DNA of 64,000 bases from Chrysaora quinquecirrha (GCA_014526335.1 JACTAT010000029.1:120877-184876), one strand, 5' to 3'; counted from the stretch's first letter, positions 1 to 11,307 are shown. Program-made: numbers and translations. The notes: generated from the letters alone by a model not told the origin.

Positions 1-1960
1 TAAGGTTCTTATAGATACGTATATTGCTTTAAATGTTTATTCCTTTTTCCTTTAACAAGAATTTCCATTTTTAGCGAAACATGAAAGCGCAAAGGAGTTT
101 GTCAACAGAATGTAAAGGTGAATTGTGCCACATGCATTTTATCAACTGCATATTGAAAAAGAAAAAAAAGAAAGAGGGATGGATTGGGCATTCAAAGGAA
201 AGCAAGACAAGCAGGTCAATGATTTCATAGAGGATATATAGCTAAATCAGCGTGTAAATTCATAGAAACTCTTCCATGTCTGCCATGAGCTCTATGTGTA
301 CACTGAGTAAAGGTGCTGCAAATACATTTTTCTGGTAATGTTCTGGCAAATCTTGGGTTAAAGGAATTTTCGTGGGAATTAACCTAATAAAGGAGAAATT
401 TCATTCTCTTATAACATCTGCTGTTGTAATTCTCACTTTGTCAGGATGTGAAGCATTTACTGCAGAAGATGGTGTGTGGAAGCTAGGCCACCCGCACTGC
501 ATGCGGCCAGTTACAAACAAAGCCAGCAGCATCTCAGAAATAAAGCTACCTGATGTATGTATGAAACAGACAGGGGGGGGGGGCAAAATGAAGCTTTTTG
601 CAAGGAACATGCAATACTTGCGAGAAGGGAAAAGATACCAACAGGGCTGCGACAATTTCTTAAGGATTTCAGTGGCTTTCAAATTGCAAATGGTAGGTAC
701 AGTTCTCACTTATGTGTTCTTTGTGTTTCTTATTACATGCATTTTGAAGGCAATAGCTTTATAAACAAGGTAGTAAGCAATAGCTTTATAAACAAGGTAG
801 TAAGCAACTCAGGTAGATAAAGACTTAAGAGGTTTCTGGAATTGTGTCGGAGACTGCTATTAAATAGGGAAATTTAAATGCTCCAATGCAGAGCTTTAGT
901 TTGGGATTGTTCACAAACGATGTCAACCTTGTATCTGCTTAATTAGAAGTATCAAGGGCTTGAAAATGATGCTCTATAGCGTTATTTTGTGCAGGAATGT
1001 GTATTGTATTTCATATTGCTTCCTTGCAAAATAACTGAGAAAGTCAAAATAGTTGCAAATATTATCTTTTCAGATGAATTGAATATTGCTCATAAATTTT
1101 AAATAAATTGAAATTACACCCAGAAGCTGAAACATCATACTAAGGAACTACTTTCTACTTTCTACTAATACTGGTTCTACTTTCCTTTATTAAGTTGTAT
1201 GCTGGTTTAGATATATAATTCAAGTGATAAATGGTTATTGCTACAGGAATTCAAGATATATTACAAATGTGCTGCGGAGCTACAATCGTGGTCAAAGTTA
1301 ACTGAGACAGGGGACTATTTGTAACCAAAATCGAATCAATCACTTTAGGTGATCAGTTTTTTCACCGGAACCCCCCCCCCCAAGTGAATGTTGTTTTTTT
1401 TATAGGACATTGACACAGTCACATTATCAAACTTTGAAATTACTAACAACATTGACTTGGGGGGAAGGGGAGAAGTATGAAAAGACGATGTGGCTAGTTT
1501 TCAGGAAATTTCTCAGGAAATTTAACCAAGATAGTCTATGAGCCTAGTTTACAATTTTTGATAAAAAAATATATCGTTTCTGTTTTTTAATACTGGTTGC
1601 GCAAATCATTTAGTAGTTTTGAATGAAATACACTCCAATTTACTCAATTTACTCAATCCAGACGTTTTTTCTCTTTGCTGGCTATAAAAATTTGAAGAGG
1701 AATGCTTGCAGTCCCCGCAAATAAATTTTACCGTCTCTTCAACATTGCTGTCTTTCTCAAATGATGATGTGCTTGAGTGGGCCTTTCTAAATGTTTCTCT
1801 GTCGCATATGGTAATTTGCGCAAATTTGACTGTATCTTGGGTGCTTAACCAACATCCTTTGTATTTAGATTTCACACACAAAAGCAAGCCTTGCTACTCC
1901 GTTTTAACTCCGTTTACATCGTTTCTCAGATAGCATCTTTTTATTTGAAGTGAATATTCG
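1..1960. other. Left flank without a recognisable gene
   Basis: I find no convincing gene here; the open frames are short and show no family motif. Visible structure is minor. A 27-bp unit containing AGCTTTATAAACAAGGTAGT is tandemly duplicated at about 751-806. There is an 11-base G run near 573 and a C run near 1371. An exon of a longer gene could be hidden, but nothing supports one. Confidence 0.5.
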
Positions 1961-1965
1961 CGGTC

Positions 1966-2897
1966 ATGTCGAGTGATAAAGTTTTTGAGCTTGACCCAAG
2001 GGTTTCTAAAAAAAGTTATATTATAACTTATAGCCAAGCTGATGGAGGACATTTCCCTTTTGGCCATAGGGAAGGAGCAGAAAGAGGTAGGCAAAATGGA
2101 TCAGCAAATTTTGTGTTCAGCCGCAACTCAAAAAGCAGGCAGGAGCTGATAGAGAGTGCTTGGAAAACGCAAAATGCATCTGACACGATTGCCCGAAGCA
2201 AAGTGTCCAGTATGGACATTGTCAATGAGGCGACTTCAGGGGCTTGCTCTGAAGGCTGCAATGGTTTGTGGCTTACCTGTGCTAGGGAATTATTAAAAAA
2301 AATGGTGTCAATGCCTATATTTTCGCTGAAGCGATCAGAGAGTTTCCTTTGAAAGGCGATGGAAAGCATCGCAACATAATGATTGTAGGTCCTGCCAACT
2401 GTGGCAACACTTTTCTCCTAGACCCGTTGAACGAGCTATTTTCTAGGTTCACGAATCCTGCCAGCACAAGTTATGCATGGCTTGGTGCTGAAAACGCAGA
2501 AATGATTTTCTGGAATGACTTTCAATATTCTGTTGATATCTTGTCTTGGAAGAACATGCTTTTACTTTTGGAGGGGCAAACAATTCATTTTGCCGCTCCA
2601 AAGTCCAGTTATGCAAAGAATATTCTCTTCAAGAGGGATACTCCTATATTTGCAACCAGCAAAGAACCAATCAGATACCCAGGCTGGTATAACACAACAG
2701 ATGAAAGGGAAAATGAAATGATAGACATAAGGTGGAATTTCTTTAGATTCTATAGCCAGATTGCAGAGAGAGACTTGAAAGTGGTACCAAGGTGCAAACG
2801 CTGCTTTTCAGAGCTTATGTTGCTTGGAATGGACATTTCATGTATAGAACCTTTAATTCACGCTGCATTTAGCATTCTAGTTAAGTTTTGTTGTTAG
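1966..2897 (+). pseudogene. Rep-like / SF3 helicase relic
   Basis: Two plus frames (1966-2352, then 2349-2897) join by a frameshift near 2350. The first starts with a tract ending SYIITYSQADGG, resembling the start of a replication-initiator (HUH) domain, but the metal-binding and tyrosine motifs are missing, so the core of that domain looks deleted. The second holds an SF3-type helicase core: a Walker A-like GPANCGNTFLL in which the usual lysine is asparagine, a Walker B-like IFWNDF, and a sensor-like PIFATS. Such Rep plus SF3 proteins occur in small DNA viruses and in related genomic elements. This copy cannot be an active helicase. The source (endogenised virus or rolling-circle transposon) is undecided; I see no terminal repeats. 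Confidence 0.6.
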
Positions 2898-3024
2898 TTT
2901 GTTTTGTTTTTGTATACAGAGAATACAGAGATGATCATCTTGACTAGGCCTAGTTGTTGAGAAAGTTATAACAGGTCACCAACTGATCACCAAAATCATT
3001 CTCTAACTTAAGCACCTTATTGCA

Positions 3025-3105
3025 CGAGTCACCAAGGGTCACCATTTCTTAAATAAAATAATATATACATATTTTTAAATAGAATGGTGACCCGTTGGTG
3101 ACTCG
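3025..3105. repeat. Hairpin of GGTGAC-rich arms
   Basis: The arm at 3025-3046 (CGAGTCACCAAGGGTCACC...) is the reverse complement of 3083-3105 apart from one extra base, with an A/T-only loop of about 36 bases. Further copies of GGTGAC(C) with a TGGTGACTCGTT-type sequence follow at 3138-3172. It may be a small foldback element or a terminal repeat of the neighbouring transposon; no second end was found. Confidence 0.6.
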
Positions 3106-3378
3106 TTCAGTGATGTACTGTAGTTAAGAGATGTCCATGGTGACCCATTGGTGACCAGTTGGTGACTCGTTGCAACCTCATTTGGAAGTATCATTCTTTA
3201 CAAAAAATTATTTTACAAGCAGGAACAGCAAGATGAAAAAATATCAAACACTCACAGTCGAAATACATTTTGCTAGCTATGCGAACAACATACAGTCACC
3301 TTTATATTTTGATTTCAATGTTGTATATCCTAAACATATTGCATATTATCCTATATAGTAATTGTTTTTCAAGTCTCA

Positions 3379-4345
3379 TTAATACTTCAGCTGATCTCCC
3401 TTACAGTTTATTATCATTTGCATTCTCTTATACATGGATTCTATTGTGTTATCAATTATAGGCAATGGCAAAGACTCTATTGTTCTTCTAATTTTCGTTT
3501 CAAGCTGATCCTTGGTTTCTATGCAAATGTTCTGAGAAATCGCATCTTTGTACAGTTTTCTTTTCACAATGCTAAAAAGTTCTCTATTGGATTCATGTCC
3601 GGGCTTCTGGGTGGAATAGAAAACAGTTGTGCATTACAGATTCCATCGCTGCCCTGGCTACTTTGCTGTTTTGCGAAGGGTCACCGTCTTGCACCCATAA
3701 CCGGGAATCTTTCTCCGCTGACTGTACCATGATATTGAAGTATTCACCGTTCATGTGTTTGTAAGTCTCTTGAATAACTGCTCCTTTCAATGAGAAATGG
3801 CTACAATCATCTTTGCATAATTCCCCCCAGTTCCACACGCCTTTCCTTTGGATGTACAGCCATGCATCAAGCCTTCTCTTTTCATTCTCCAGACACGCCC
3901 TCTAGGGGCCAGCGCTTGGTCCTTAGGTTTTCTCTTGTAAACGAATCCAGCCGCATCCAGATAAAAAGCTATTTTCCTTGTCCAAAAGTCTTCATTGTGC
4001 TCTTGAAGCACAGCTCTTGCAAATTTCACTCGTTTATCTTTATCTTTGCTGCTTATAAAAGCCTTGGTTGTTCAAAAATCGAGACACTGTTCTGCGCGAA
4101 ACACCAATAATGTCTGCTCAAGGCATTAGTCATTTAACTGTCCAGGTTGGGTCTTGATCTCTTAAAGTGTATACGAGATGGAGAAGCCTTCTTTGATACC
4201 TCTTTGACAACTTTTGTGGTCGTCCCATTGAATTAGCAGCTTTCGTTCTTATAGGGCAATTGTCGTGTTTCCGCACATCCTCTTTCCAAACCTGGTAAAT
4301 TTGTGCTCTAGATACTCCAGTCTCTTCTATCAGTCTCCGCACATT
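3379..4345 (-). pseudogene. Tc1/mariner-type transposase, decayed
   Basis: The minus strand carries fragments of one transposase in three frames. At 4342-4130 there is a helix-turn-helix region (GVSRAQIYQVWKED, then GRPQKLSKRYQRRLLHLV). At 4029-3787 lies the first catalytic aspartate in FYLDAAGF, followed by a GRVWRMKREGL-like tract. At 3838-3593 the second aspartate is in WVQDGDPSQNS, and NPIENF, the third acidic position about 34 residues on, lies just past a frame change. The C-terminal tail is at 3567-3379. This order and spacing fit a DD34E-type Tc1 transposase. Several frameshifts and stops make it inactive. Terminal inverted repeats were not identified. Confidence 0.75.
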
Positions 4346-4424
4346 TGAATAACTTTTAAATTTGATATATGCCTGGTTTTCTGGAGCTATCCGTTAAACC
4401 CTTCCCATCTCTAAGGCTTTCTGT

Positions 4425-5073
4425 TTCAATTTCAATTTCAATTTCATTAATTCATCACCCATTTTGGGTCTAGTAGTTTACAATTTAAACGTAGTTAATT
4501 AAAATAAAATTAATTAAATTACGAATTACAAAATTGAGGCTACAAGTTAAATATAACAAAAGTACAAAGCGAAATAACTACTCAATATCAATTTACTGTC
4601 TGTCCCTTTTCACTATAGTAAACACAGTTTTTCAAGAAATTATACTAAATAATGATAGCTATTAATCCACATCTAAGTTTTGCAAGTTAATTATCTTTCG
4701 CATGTTTTCTCTCTAATTTGGATAGGTATATAAATCGTGCCAAATTTGTCAACATGTCCTTATTTTTAAGTTTATTTTTTCTCTTTTAGTTGATGATCTG
4801 TTTTGGTCTGTTTCTAAACCAATCTAAGAGAAATATTCTTCTCTTAGCTTTTTATTTGAGGTGCAATCATATAAGAAGTGCATTTCAATATCAATCGGTT
4901 TGGGATCAACATTACAAAAATCACAAAATCTTTCATTTTGTGCTTTTCTATTTTTCGAATACCTTTCTGTTTCTATTTTCAATTTATGAGCACTTATAAG
5001 TTATCAGTAATTTTATCACGGCAGCTCTGTGCGTTCTCGATTCTATATATAATAAGTATTTCCCAATGTCAGG
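4425..5073 (-). mobile_element. LINE remnant, 3' part (C-terminus and repeat tail)
   Basis: Read on the minus strand, about 5000-4800 encodes a typical LINE C-terminal tract (a HKLKIETERYSK segment, then ERFCDFCN, then IDIEMHFLYDCT), the zinc-knuckle-like end seen in many non-LTR retrotransposon ORF2 proteins. The element ends in a short tandem tail made of TGAAAT units (plus strand AATTTC repeats at 4426-4450), as expected for a CR1/L2-like 3' end. The rest of the ORF lies beyond the Penelope insertion, at 8151-8291 and 11667-12000. Frames are broken. Confidence 0.65.
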
Positions 5074-5485
5074 TCTGAGGACTCTTTTACAGTTCTGGAT
5101 ACCGTTATTTTCTTTATTACCACACGTCTTTTCAATTGCCCAAAAAATCAAGGAAGCCTTACACATATCTTGGGAGAAGCCCTCTCTCAATAGGCAGCTT
5201 TACCATTATAATTTGACTTTAGTATAATAGTTTCGGCGTTTTTGTTTTCTTTGTTTTTCTTTGTTTTTACACTTTAATTGTAATTAGGTTTTTTAGATCT
5301 TTTCCCTTTTGCCTCTTTAAATTATTATTGTTACCTAGCTTTGTAATAAATTCAACGTTTTTATTTTAATTTCTCATTAACTGAAGATGGATTGAGTAAT
5401 CCGAAACATGTCTTGTTCGAAAATAAAAGTTGTCGTTTTTCTTCTGCAATTTCTCGCAAATGCGCTGTTAAACAGAAACTTCGCT
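5074..5485 (+). repeat. Penelope pseudo-LTR, left copy
   Basis: It matches 7760-8150 almost base for base. The left copy has an extra block of about 15 bases after CTGGATACCG near 5104 and a small change after CAATT. It includes the end of the GIY-YIG coding region, the 3' untranslated part and the start codon region of the main ORF. Confidence 0.9.
5355..5434 (+). ncRNA. Hammerhead-ribozyme-like motif, left copy
   Basis: The strand reads CTGAAGA (5381-5387), a stem-II hairpin GGATT-GAGT-AATCC (5389-5402), GAAA (5403-5406), then the self-complementary ACATGT (5406-5411) followed by C5412, the expected cleavage position. Flanking sequences pair as stem I (TTTTATTTT at 5359-5367 with AAAATAAAA at 5420-5428). 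Penelope elements are known to carry hammerheads with a minimal stem III. One extra U next to stem II departs from the consensus, so activity is unproven. Confidence 0.6.
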
Positions 5486-7894
5486 AATATAATACACGAC
5501 TTGGCGTCAAAATATAATGGAAAATTACGGATTGGTGATTTTCGAAAGTTGGAGAAGCTCTCCATCAAAGCAAAGAAAGCAAGATCAAACTTTCTTCAAA
5601 ATTGCAAGAACTTCAACGTGTTTCCAAAGTTCATTTGCTTCGATCTACCAAACACACATCCAAGAGATGTTACAGCAATTAGGAAAAGGTTGTTGAGAAG
5701 CGCGATTGTCAAACGGAATAAGGAACTACGAAAATTGGAAAATGATAGAGATAAACAAATTGATCTGGTGAAGAAAGAAATTAGTGGTCTGGACTTCTAC
5801 TTGATCAAGAAAGCCCTGGCAAAGAACATCGACAAGCAAGTCTCGAATGTTGTTAAAACTCATGAAAAGAAATTAAAAAATCTGACCAAGAACAAAGTTT
5901 TGCCTTTTCGTCATTCAGAAACTGTGATCAACATTTCATCTTACGCACTTTCAGACGAAGAATTGGAAGCCCTAAAAGACGGCCTTACGCACTCGATTTG
6001 TCCGCCTAAACTCAATGCCTCTGAAATACATGCTTGTTTTGAATCAGTACATCGTGTGATGATCAACAAACTCAGAAATAAAGAAGATTCAGGTAAACTA
6101 AAGACTGATTTAGCCCACGTAGCAAAAACTTATATCTCGTCTTATCGTCCTTCATCTAAAGATCTTAAAAGGTTTCGTATTCTGAAAAATCTTAGTAAAA
6201 ACAAAAATATTGTAGTCTTAAAGCCCGACAAAGGTAACGGAGTAGTAGTCCTAGACAGGAGTGTATATGATCAAGGTATTCTTAGAATAATTGAAGATGC
6301 ATCTAAATTTCATATGCTAGGCGAAGATCCCACGGTTATGCGTGAAGGTAAGTTACAGCGTTTTCTTAGGTCGTTAAAAAGAAAGGTGTTATTGATAATG
6401 AAATTTACGATAAGGTCTATCCATCTGGTTCACAGCCTGGTAGAATATATGGTTTACCCAAGATGCATAAGGCTCGTTCTCCCAATGCACCACCCCCTTT
6501 TCGTCCTATAGTTTCGTCAGTTCAAACCTACAATTATGCTTTAGCTAAGTATTTATGTTCCTTACTAGATCCGGTCATTCCCAAAGATTATTGTGTCAAG
6601 GATACGTTTTCATTTGTCGAAGAGGTTAATAATTTAAGCACCTATGATAATTTCATGGTTTCTTTTGACGTCGAAAGTCTTTTTACAAATATTCCATTAG
6701 AAGAATGTATCCAGTTAGCTGTTGATTACATTTTAAGGCCTACCCAGATTTCAAAATTAGCAACGAAGATCTTAAGAAGTTATTTTCCTTTGCCACGGCA
6801 CAAACCCATTTTTATTTAATGGTAATTGCTATGACCAGGTCGATGGAGTTGCCATGGGATCGCCACTTGCCCCAGTTTTGGCTAACCTTTTCATGGGTCA
6901 CCATGAAAAGATTTGGGTCAGTTCTTACACGGATTCGGATATTTTATTTTACCGTCGTTACGTTGACGACACGTTCTGCCTTTTTAAGAACGAACAGGAC
7001 GCGCTATTATTCTTTGATTTCATAAATAAACAACACAACAACATCAAATTCACCATGGAAAAACAGGTTGATAATAAATTGCCTTTTCTGGACGTTCTTG
7101 TTAGTAATAGTAATTCAGGGTCGAGTTTAACATCTGTTTATCGTAAGAAGACATATACGGGCCTCCTCACCAACTTTTTTAGTTTCACTGCATTTACTTA
7201 CAAGATCGGTCTTATTAGAAATCTTGTTGATCGTACATATAAGATAAATAACACTGAAAGGGGTTTCCAAAGTGATATAAAAGAATTAACTAAGATCTTT
7301 AATAAGAATCTTTACCCTTCCTATATCATTGAAAAGGTTATTCGATCATATCTCGATAAGAAACGCACAACAGGTTCTAATTCTTCTCCCAATAGTGTCT
7401 CATCTTACAGGGAAACGGTTAGCCCCAGCTATTTGAAGCTTCCTTACATTGGGCGTTTCTCTCTTGCCACCAAGCATAAAATTAAGAATATTGTTAAACG
7501 TTATTGTTCTGATTTAGATATTAAACTTATTTTCACATCCTTTAAATTACGTAATTTGTTTAAGGTTAAGGATTCTGTGCCCAAATGCCTCAGATCTCGT
7601 GTAGTTTACAAATTTTCTTGTGCCGGATGCAGTAACGCATCTTATGTCGGGGAAACAAGCCGCCATCTTTCTACACGGATCCGTGAGCATTTGGTCACAG
7701 ATAAGAATTCACACATTCTTAAACATTTTAAGGACTCTCCTGGTTGTCGTGAATTTTGCTCTGAGGACTCTTTTACAGTTCTGGATACCGCCCACACGTC
7801 TTTTCAATTAAAAATCAAGGAAGCCTTACACATATCTTGGGAGAAGCCCTCTCTCAATAGGCAGCTTTACCATTATAATTTGACTTTAGTATAA
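5408..7894 (+). pseudogene. Penelope reverse transcriptase / GIY-YIG protein
   Basis: Three consecutive frames (5408-6511, 6463-6819, 6854-7894) together cover a full-length Penelope protein of about 830 residues. The first frame is a basic, helical N-terminal extension. The second has RT motif A (VSFDVESLFTNIPLEE). The third opens with motif B (MGSPLAPVLANLFMG), then motif C (YRRYVDDTFCLF), an NKLPFLDVLV thumb-side motif, and ends in a GIY-YIG endonuclease (CAGCSNASYVGETSRHL, with a downstream RIREH). RT copies RNA at a nick made by the endonuclease. Two frameshifts (near 6400 and 6810) break it. The ATG at 5408 lies within the pseudo-LTR, next to the ribozyme-like cleavage site. Confidence 0.88.
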
Positions 7895-8150
7895 TAGTTT
7901 CGGCGTTTTTGTTTTCTTTGTTTTTCTTTGTTTTTACACTTTAATTGTAATTAGGTTTTTAGATCTTTTCCTTTTGCCTCTTTAAATTATTATTGTTACC
8001 TAGCTTTGTAATAAATTCAACGTTTTTATTTTAATTTCTCATTAACTGAAGATGGATTGAGTAATCCGAAACATGTCTTGTTCGAAAATAAAAGTTGTCG
8101 TTTTTCTTCTGCAATTTCTCGCAAATGCGCTGTTAAACAGAAACTTCGCT
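7760..8150 (+). repeat. Penelope pseudo-LTR, right copy
   Basis: This is the second copy of the 5074-5485 repeat and ends at ...AACTTCGCT, after which LINE sequence resumes. The ORF start inside it (ATG at 8073) runs only into unrelated flank, so the open frame 8073-8285 is not a gene. Confidence 0.9.
8020..8101 (+). ncRNA. Hammerhead-ribozyme-like motif, right copy
   Basis: Same core as the left copy: CTGAAGA at 8046-8052, the GGATT/AATCC hairpin, GAAA, palindromic ACATGT and C8077. Stem I arms are conserved between the two copies. The presence of two intact cores flanking one element is the layout expected for tandem Penelope units. Confidence 0.6.
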
Positions 8151-8291
8151 ATTCGTCACTTTAAGACTGTTCTTATTTATTTCAAAACCATTATTTTTAT
8201 CATTTTTCCTGTTTTGTTAAATATTACAATTTTTGTTTTTTTCGGTGTTAATAATCATTCTCCAGTTTTTGCAATATTCTTCTAGTTCTCT
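8151..8291 (-). mobile_element. LINE remnant, reverse-transcriptase middle part
   Basis: The minus strand encodes a tract such as LEEYCKNWRMIINTEKTK followed by IVIFNKTGK, the conserved block just after the catalytic ADD box of LINE reverse transcriptases. It is the missing link between the C-terminal part at 4425-5073 and the RT part at 11667-12000, separated from them by the Penelope and Harbinger insertions. Confidence 0.7.
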
Positions 8292-8294
8292 TAA

Positions 8295-8513
8295 AGGCCG
8301 GATTACACTATCATCTTTAGGTAATTTTTGCTTCATTTTTTTCCAATGATCATTGACAACATGAGAAAATGATGGTGTAAAGGTGCTTACAAGTTGCCTG
8401 TTGTTGCCTGTTTTTGAGATGACACAGCAGTTTTAATTGATCATCCCGAAAGTTTCTTTTGAACGCTGATCAAAATGTTCCCTCAGAATTTTAATCCCTT
8501 CAAAGGCACCGAC
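8295..8513 (+). repeat. Harbinger terminal inverted repeat, left
   Basis: About 220 bp that reappear inverted at 11350-11663. The inner part (AAAATTGTCGGTGCC on the right arm) is matched by its complement near 8505-8520. It contains the promoter side of the plus-strand accessory gene. Confidence 0.85.
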
Positions 8514-8635
8514 AATTTTTGCTGACACTTCCTGCATAAAATAATATTTATTTTTGTTGTCGTTGTTCGTGTATACATTGATTTGTCTGTGTTTATGTTT
8601 ATCTGTCTGATTATTCTCGTGCACTGATAAAAAAT

Positions 8636-9787
8636 ATGGATTATTCTAACGAATATATTGTTCAACAATTCCAAGAGTTCATGAAAAATCGACAACAAAA
8701 CTGTGAGGAAGATGAAGAAGCTATTGACACGCCAAAAGCAACTGATTCAGTACTTGAAGAAGAAGGTGATGTGGCAGTTATTGTACCAGTGCTCCCCTCA
8801 AAACCCAAAAGGGCAGGAAAGGCCAAGGAAAAAAAATTTGAGTGGAAGGATGACACCGTAGAAAAGCTTATAGACGAATGGGAGGGCCAGCCATTGTTGT
8901 ACAATTGTAATCATCCACAGTACCACGTGAAAGAAAAAAGAAGGAACTGCATTCTAAAAATTATTTCAAACCTGGAGGATTTCGACATAACGCCCCTACC
9001 ATCATACGACGAAGTGATGCGCAAACTGAACACAATAAGGTCATATTTTGTGGCAGAAAAAAATAAAACAGAACAGTCCAAAGTAAGCGGTAGTGGAGCG
9101 GACGATGTATATAAAAGCAAATGGCAGTACTTTGATCGCCTGTCATTTCTAGCTGACAATGTTACTCCAAGGGGGACGAGTTCAAAGGTCGTCGGGAAAA
9201 AGAGAGCATCTTCAGCACAGGGTGGTGGTACTGGTGGTAGTGCAAGTCAAGATTGTGCCTATGATATTGAATCTGCTGCTCCATCTGCAAAATCGACCCG
9301 AAAGATAGAGACGGCAAGGACAAATCAGCTCATAGAAGATGCTATCAATGTCTTAAATAGGCCTGTTGAAAAACCAAAACCAGTTGAAACCAATAAAACT
9401 GGGGATCAGCTGTTTTCTGAAATGATTTGCAAACAGTTGGAAACAATGAACAATGGCCAGGAAAAAGATTTTCTAAAGATGAATATCCAAAGGCTGATCT
9501 ACGAGGCAAAGTATTTCAGTAACACCGGTAGGCAGCAGCAAGCATCTGTAGCAGCTGGAGTTTACAGCTACTCTGGTAACACTGGCCAATTCACCAACAA
9601 TAATGATATATTTAATCCAACATTCTATAACAACGACGATACGCACAGACCATCAAGCAACATCGAAATGCATCGGAGAAGCAGCTCAACGTTTAGTTCT
9701 CCCCAGTCTCAATACAGCACCTCAATTCAGGGAGAAAGAGGAAGCTTTTTACATGCAGTAGAAACGGATTCTCAGCAAGACATTTAA
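8636..9787 (+). CDS. Harbinger accessory Myb/SANT-like (MADF-like) protein
   Basis: A 383-residue open frame. Residues about 58-130 form a basic Myb/SANT- or MADF-like domain (FEWKDDTVEKLIDEWEGQP, later YHVKEKRRNCILKIIS and a KLNTIRSYF tract), the DNA-binding module that Harbinger elements encode alongside the transposase, where the partner brings the transposase to the nucleus and to the element ends. A short acidic N-terminus precedes it, and a low-complexity Ser/Asn/Gln-rich tail (residues 290-383) follows. The frame has no stop, is convergent with the transposase, and ends about 70 bp from it. The start at 8636 is the first ATG after the left inverted repeat. Confidence 0.85.
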   Translation: MDYSNEYIVQQFQEFMKNRQQNCEEDEEAIDTPKATDSVLEEEGDVAVIVPVLPSKPKRAGKAKEKKFEWKDDTVEKLIDEWEGQPLLYNCNHPQYHVKEKRRNCILKIISNLEDFDITPLPSYDEVMRKLNTIRSYFVAEKNKTEQSKVSGSGADDVYKSKWQYFDRLSFLADNVTPRGTSSKVVGKKRASSAQGGGTGGSASQDCAYDIESAAPSAKSTRKIETARTNQLIEDAINVLNRPVEKPKPVETNKTGDQLFSEMICKQLETMNNGQEKDFLKMNIQRLIYEAKYFSNTGRQQQASVAAGVYSYSGNTGQFTNNNDIFNPTFYNNDDTHRPSSNIEMHRRSSSTFSSPQSQYSTSIQGERGSFLHAVETDSQQDI

Positions 9788-9856
9788 TGAATTATTTTTC
9801 ATGACTCTGCAGTACATAATCATTAAAGCATAAAGTTGTTATTTTAATTCAACATA

Positions 9857-11307
9857 TTATTTACACGATGTTAAGTAGTTCCACTGCCAGGGTACTTGCC
9901 CTGGGCCATAAAAGTGATCCGCAAATGTATCTCGTAGGGTTTCTGCTGATTTACTAAAATTATTACCGTGTTTTCTTGGAGGAAGGTCATTTAGAATCGA
10001 GCTAGTGCTTGTACTTCTCCATTGTCCATCGACGACATTCCCATCTTCAATCTCGTCAGCAAAGCCCGTTAGAGTGTATGATTCTGATGATCTGGTTCGC
10101 AATAGGTTATGGAGAACTAATGCAGCAAGAACAACAGAAGTTGCTTTATCAGGATGCAAATTCATTGTAGATGAGAAAACTCTGAATACATTGGTCAATA
10201 TTCCAAATGCATTTTCCGAGACACGTCTGAAGCGTGAAAGCCTGTAATTAAATATTCTTTTTTTATCTTCAAGTGCTTTATCGGGATATGGTTTCATGCA
10301 GTTCTTACCAAGTGGAAAAGCATTATCAGCAACGAATACATATGGCACTGGAACATTGCTTTCATATGGTTCCCATGCTGGGTTGTTGTTTTTTGGCAAC
10401 GGTTTCGGTGCTGGCAAATTAACTTCTCCATTGCTAAGCATCTGGTGGAGTATTGAATTTCTATATACACTGCCGTCACTTATTCTCCCCTGGCACCCTA
10501 CATCAGCATAAATAAATTTGTAATCAAAATCAACGAGAGCTAGAAGCACAATACTGTAGAACCCTTTATAATTGTAAAATTCTGCTCCGGATGACTGAGG
10601 ATGGTTGATAGAAATATGCTTGCCGTCTGCAGCTCCAAATGCATTAGGAAACTGCCACTTTTGCTCTGCACTTTCAGCCAACTTTAACCAATCATCTTGC
10701 GTTGTTGGAAATCTGAAGTATTCGTCTTTGAGTACTTGATAAATAACATCACAAACATGTGGAACAAATAAACTTATTGTTGACTGGTGTATTCTGAATT
10801 GGTACATCAAACTCTCGAAGCTCTCCCCAGTTGCCAAGAATCTCAACGTAACAGCCAACTTTTCATCTGCGCTTATTGGCATTCTCGAATGGGTAATCCT
10901 TTTCTCTATGAATGGTCGTACCTTGGGTAACAAGGCCTAAATTGAAAATCAAATGATAGTATCACCAGAATACCCATCAATACCCAGAGATTGAATAAAA
11001 ATATGAAACACACAATGTTAAATCGAGGTGAAAGGACTTAAATCTTCGATAACATAACTTAAAAATGCTACAATACCTCAAGAGTTTCAGTGTTCATCCT
11101 CATAAATCTTCGATAGTCGTCTCTGTCCTTCAGCCTTAATTCGTTAACTAAGCCTTGATAAATACTACCATTCCCTTTATGGCGAAGCCATGGCTTCACC
11201 CATACACTTCTTTTTCTTCGACGATCCATTTTTCTTAATTTCAGTCCACAGGCAAGTAAAATTGCTGTTGCGGCTCGCTCTCTTGAACTTTCGTCTTGTT
11301 GCTCCAT
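9857..11307 (-). CDS. Harbinger DDE transposase (two exons)
   Basis: Exon 1 is 11307-11077 and exon 2 is 10936-9857. The 140-bp intron (11076-10937) has a GTATTG donor and a TTTCAATTTAG acceptor on the coding strand and keeps the frame. The N-terminus is basic; a helix-turn-helix tract follows (ADEKLAVTLRFLATGE, FRIHQSTIS). The catalytic triad is visible as FGAADGKHI, then YADVGCQGRISDGSVY, then LSRFRRVSENAFGI. The length, about 435 residues, is normal for a Harbinger nuclease. No stop or frameshift is seen, so the protein may be functional together with the accessory protein. Confidence 0.9.

Larger units (their letters stand above)
5074..8150 (+). mobile_element. Penelope-like retroelement with duplicated pseudo-LTRs
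   Basis: The unit consists of a pseudo-LTR (5074-5485), a reverse-transcriptase plus GIY-YIG coding region, and a second pseudo-LTR (7760-8150). This is the arrangement known for Penelope elements that insert as partial tandems. The left copy starts inside the C-terminal coding part. The element sits inside the minus-strand LINE remnant: LINE C-terminus lies to its left and LINE reverse transcriptase to its right. Frameshifts in the ORF mean this copy is not autonomous. Confidence 0.88.

Noticed and set aside
8073..8285. Open frame starting like the Penelope protein
   Set aside because: It is only the duplicated start inside the right pseudo-LTR, running into LINE sequence on the wrong strand.
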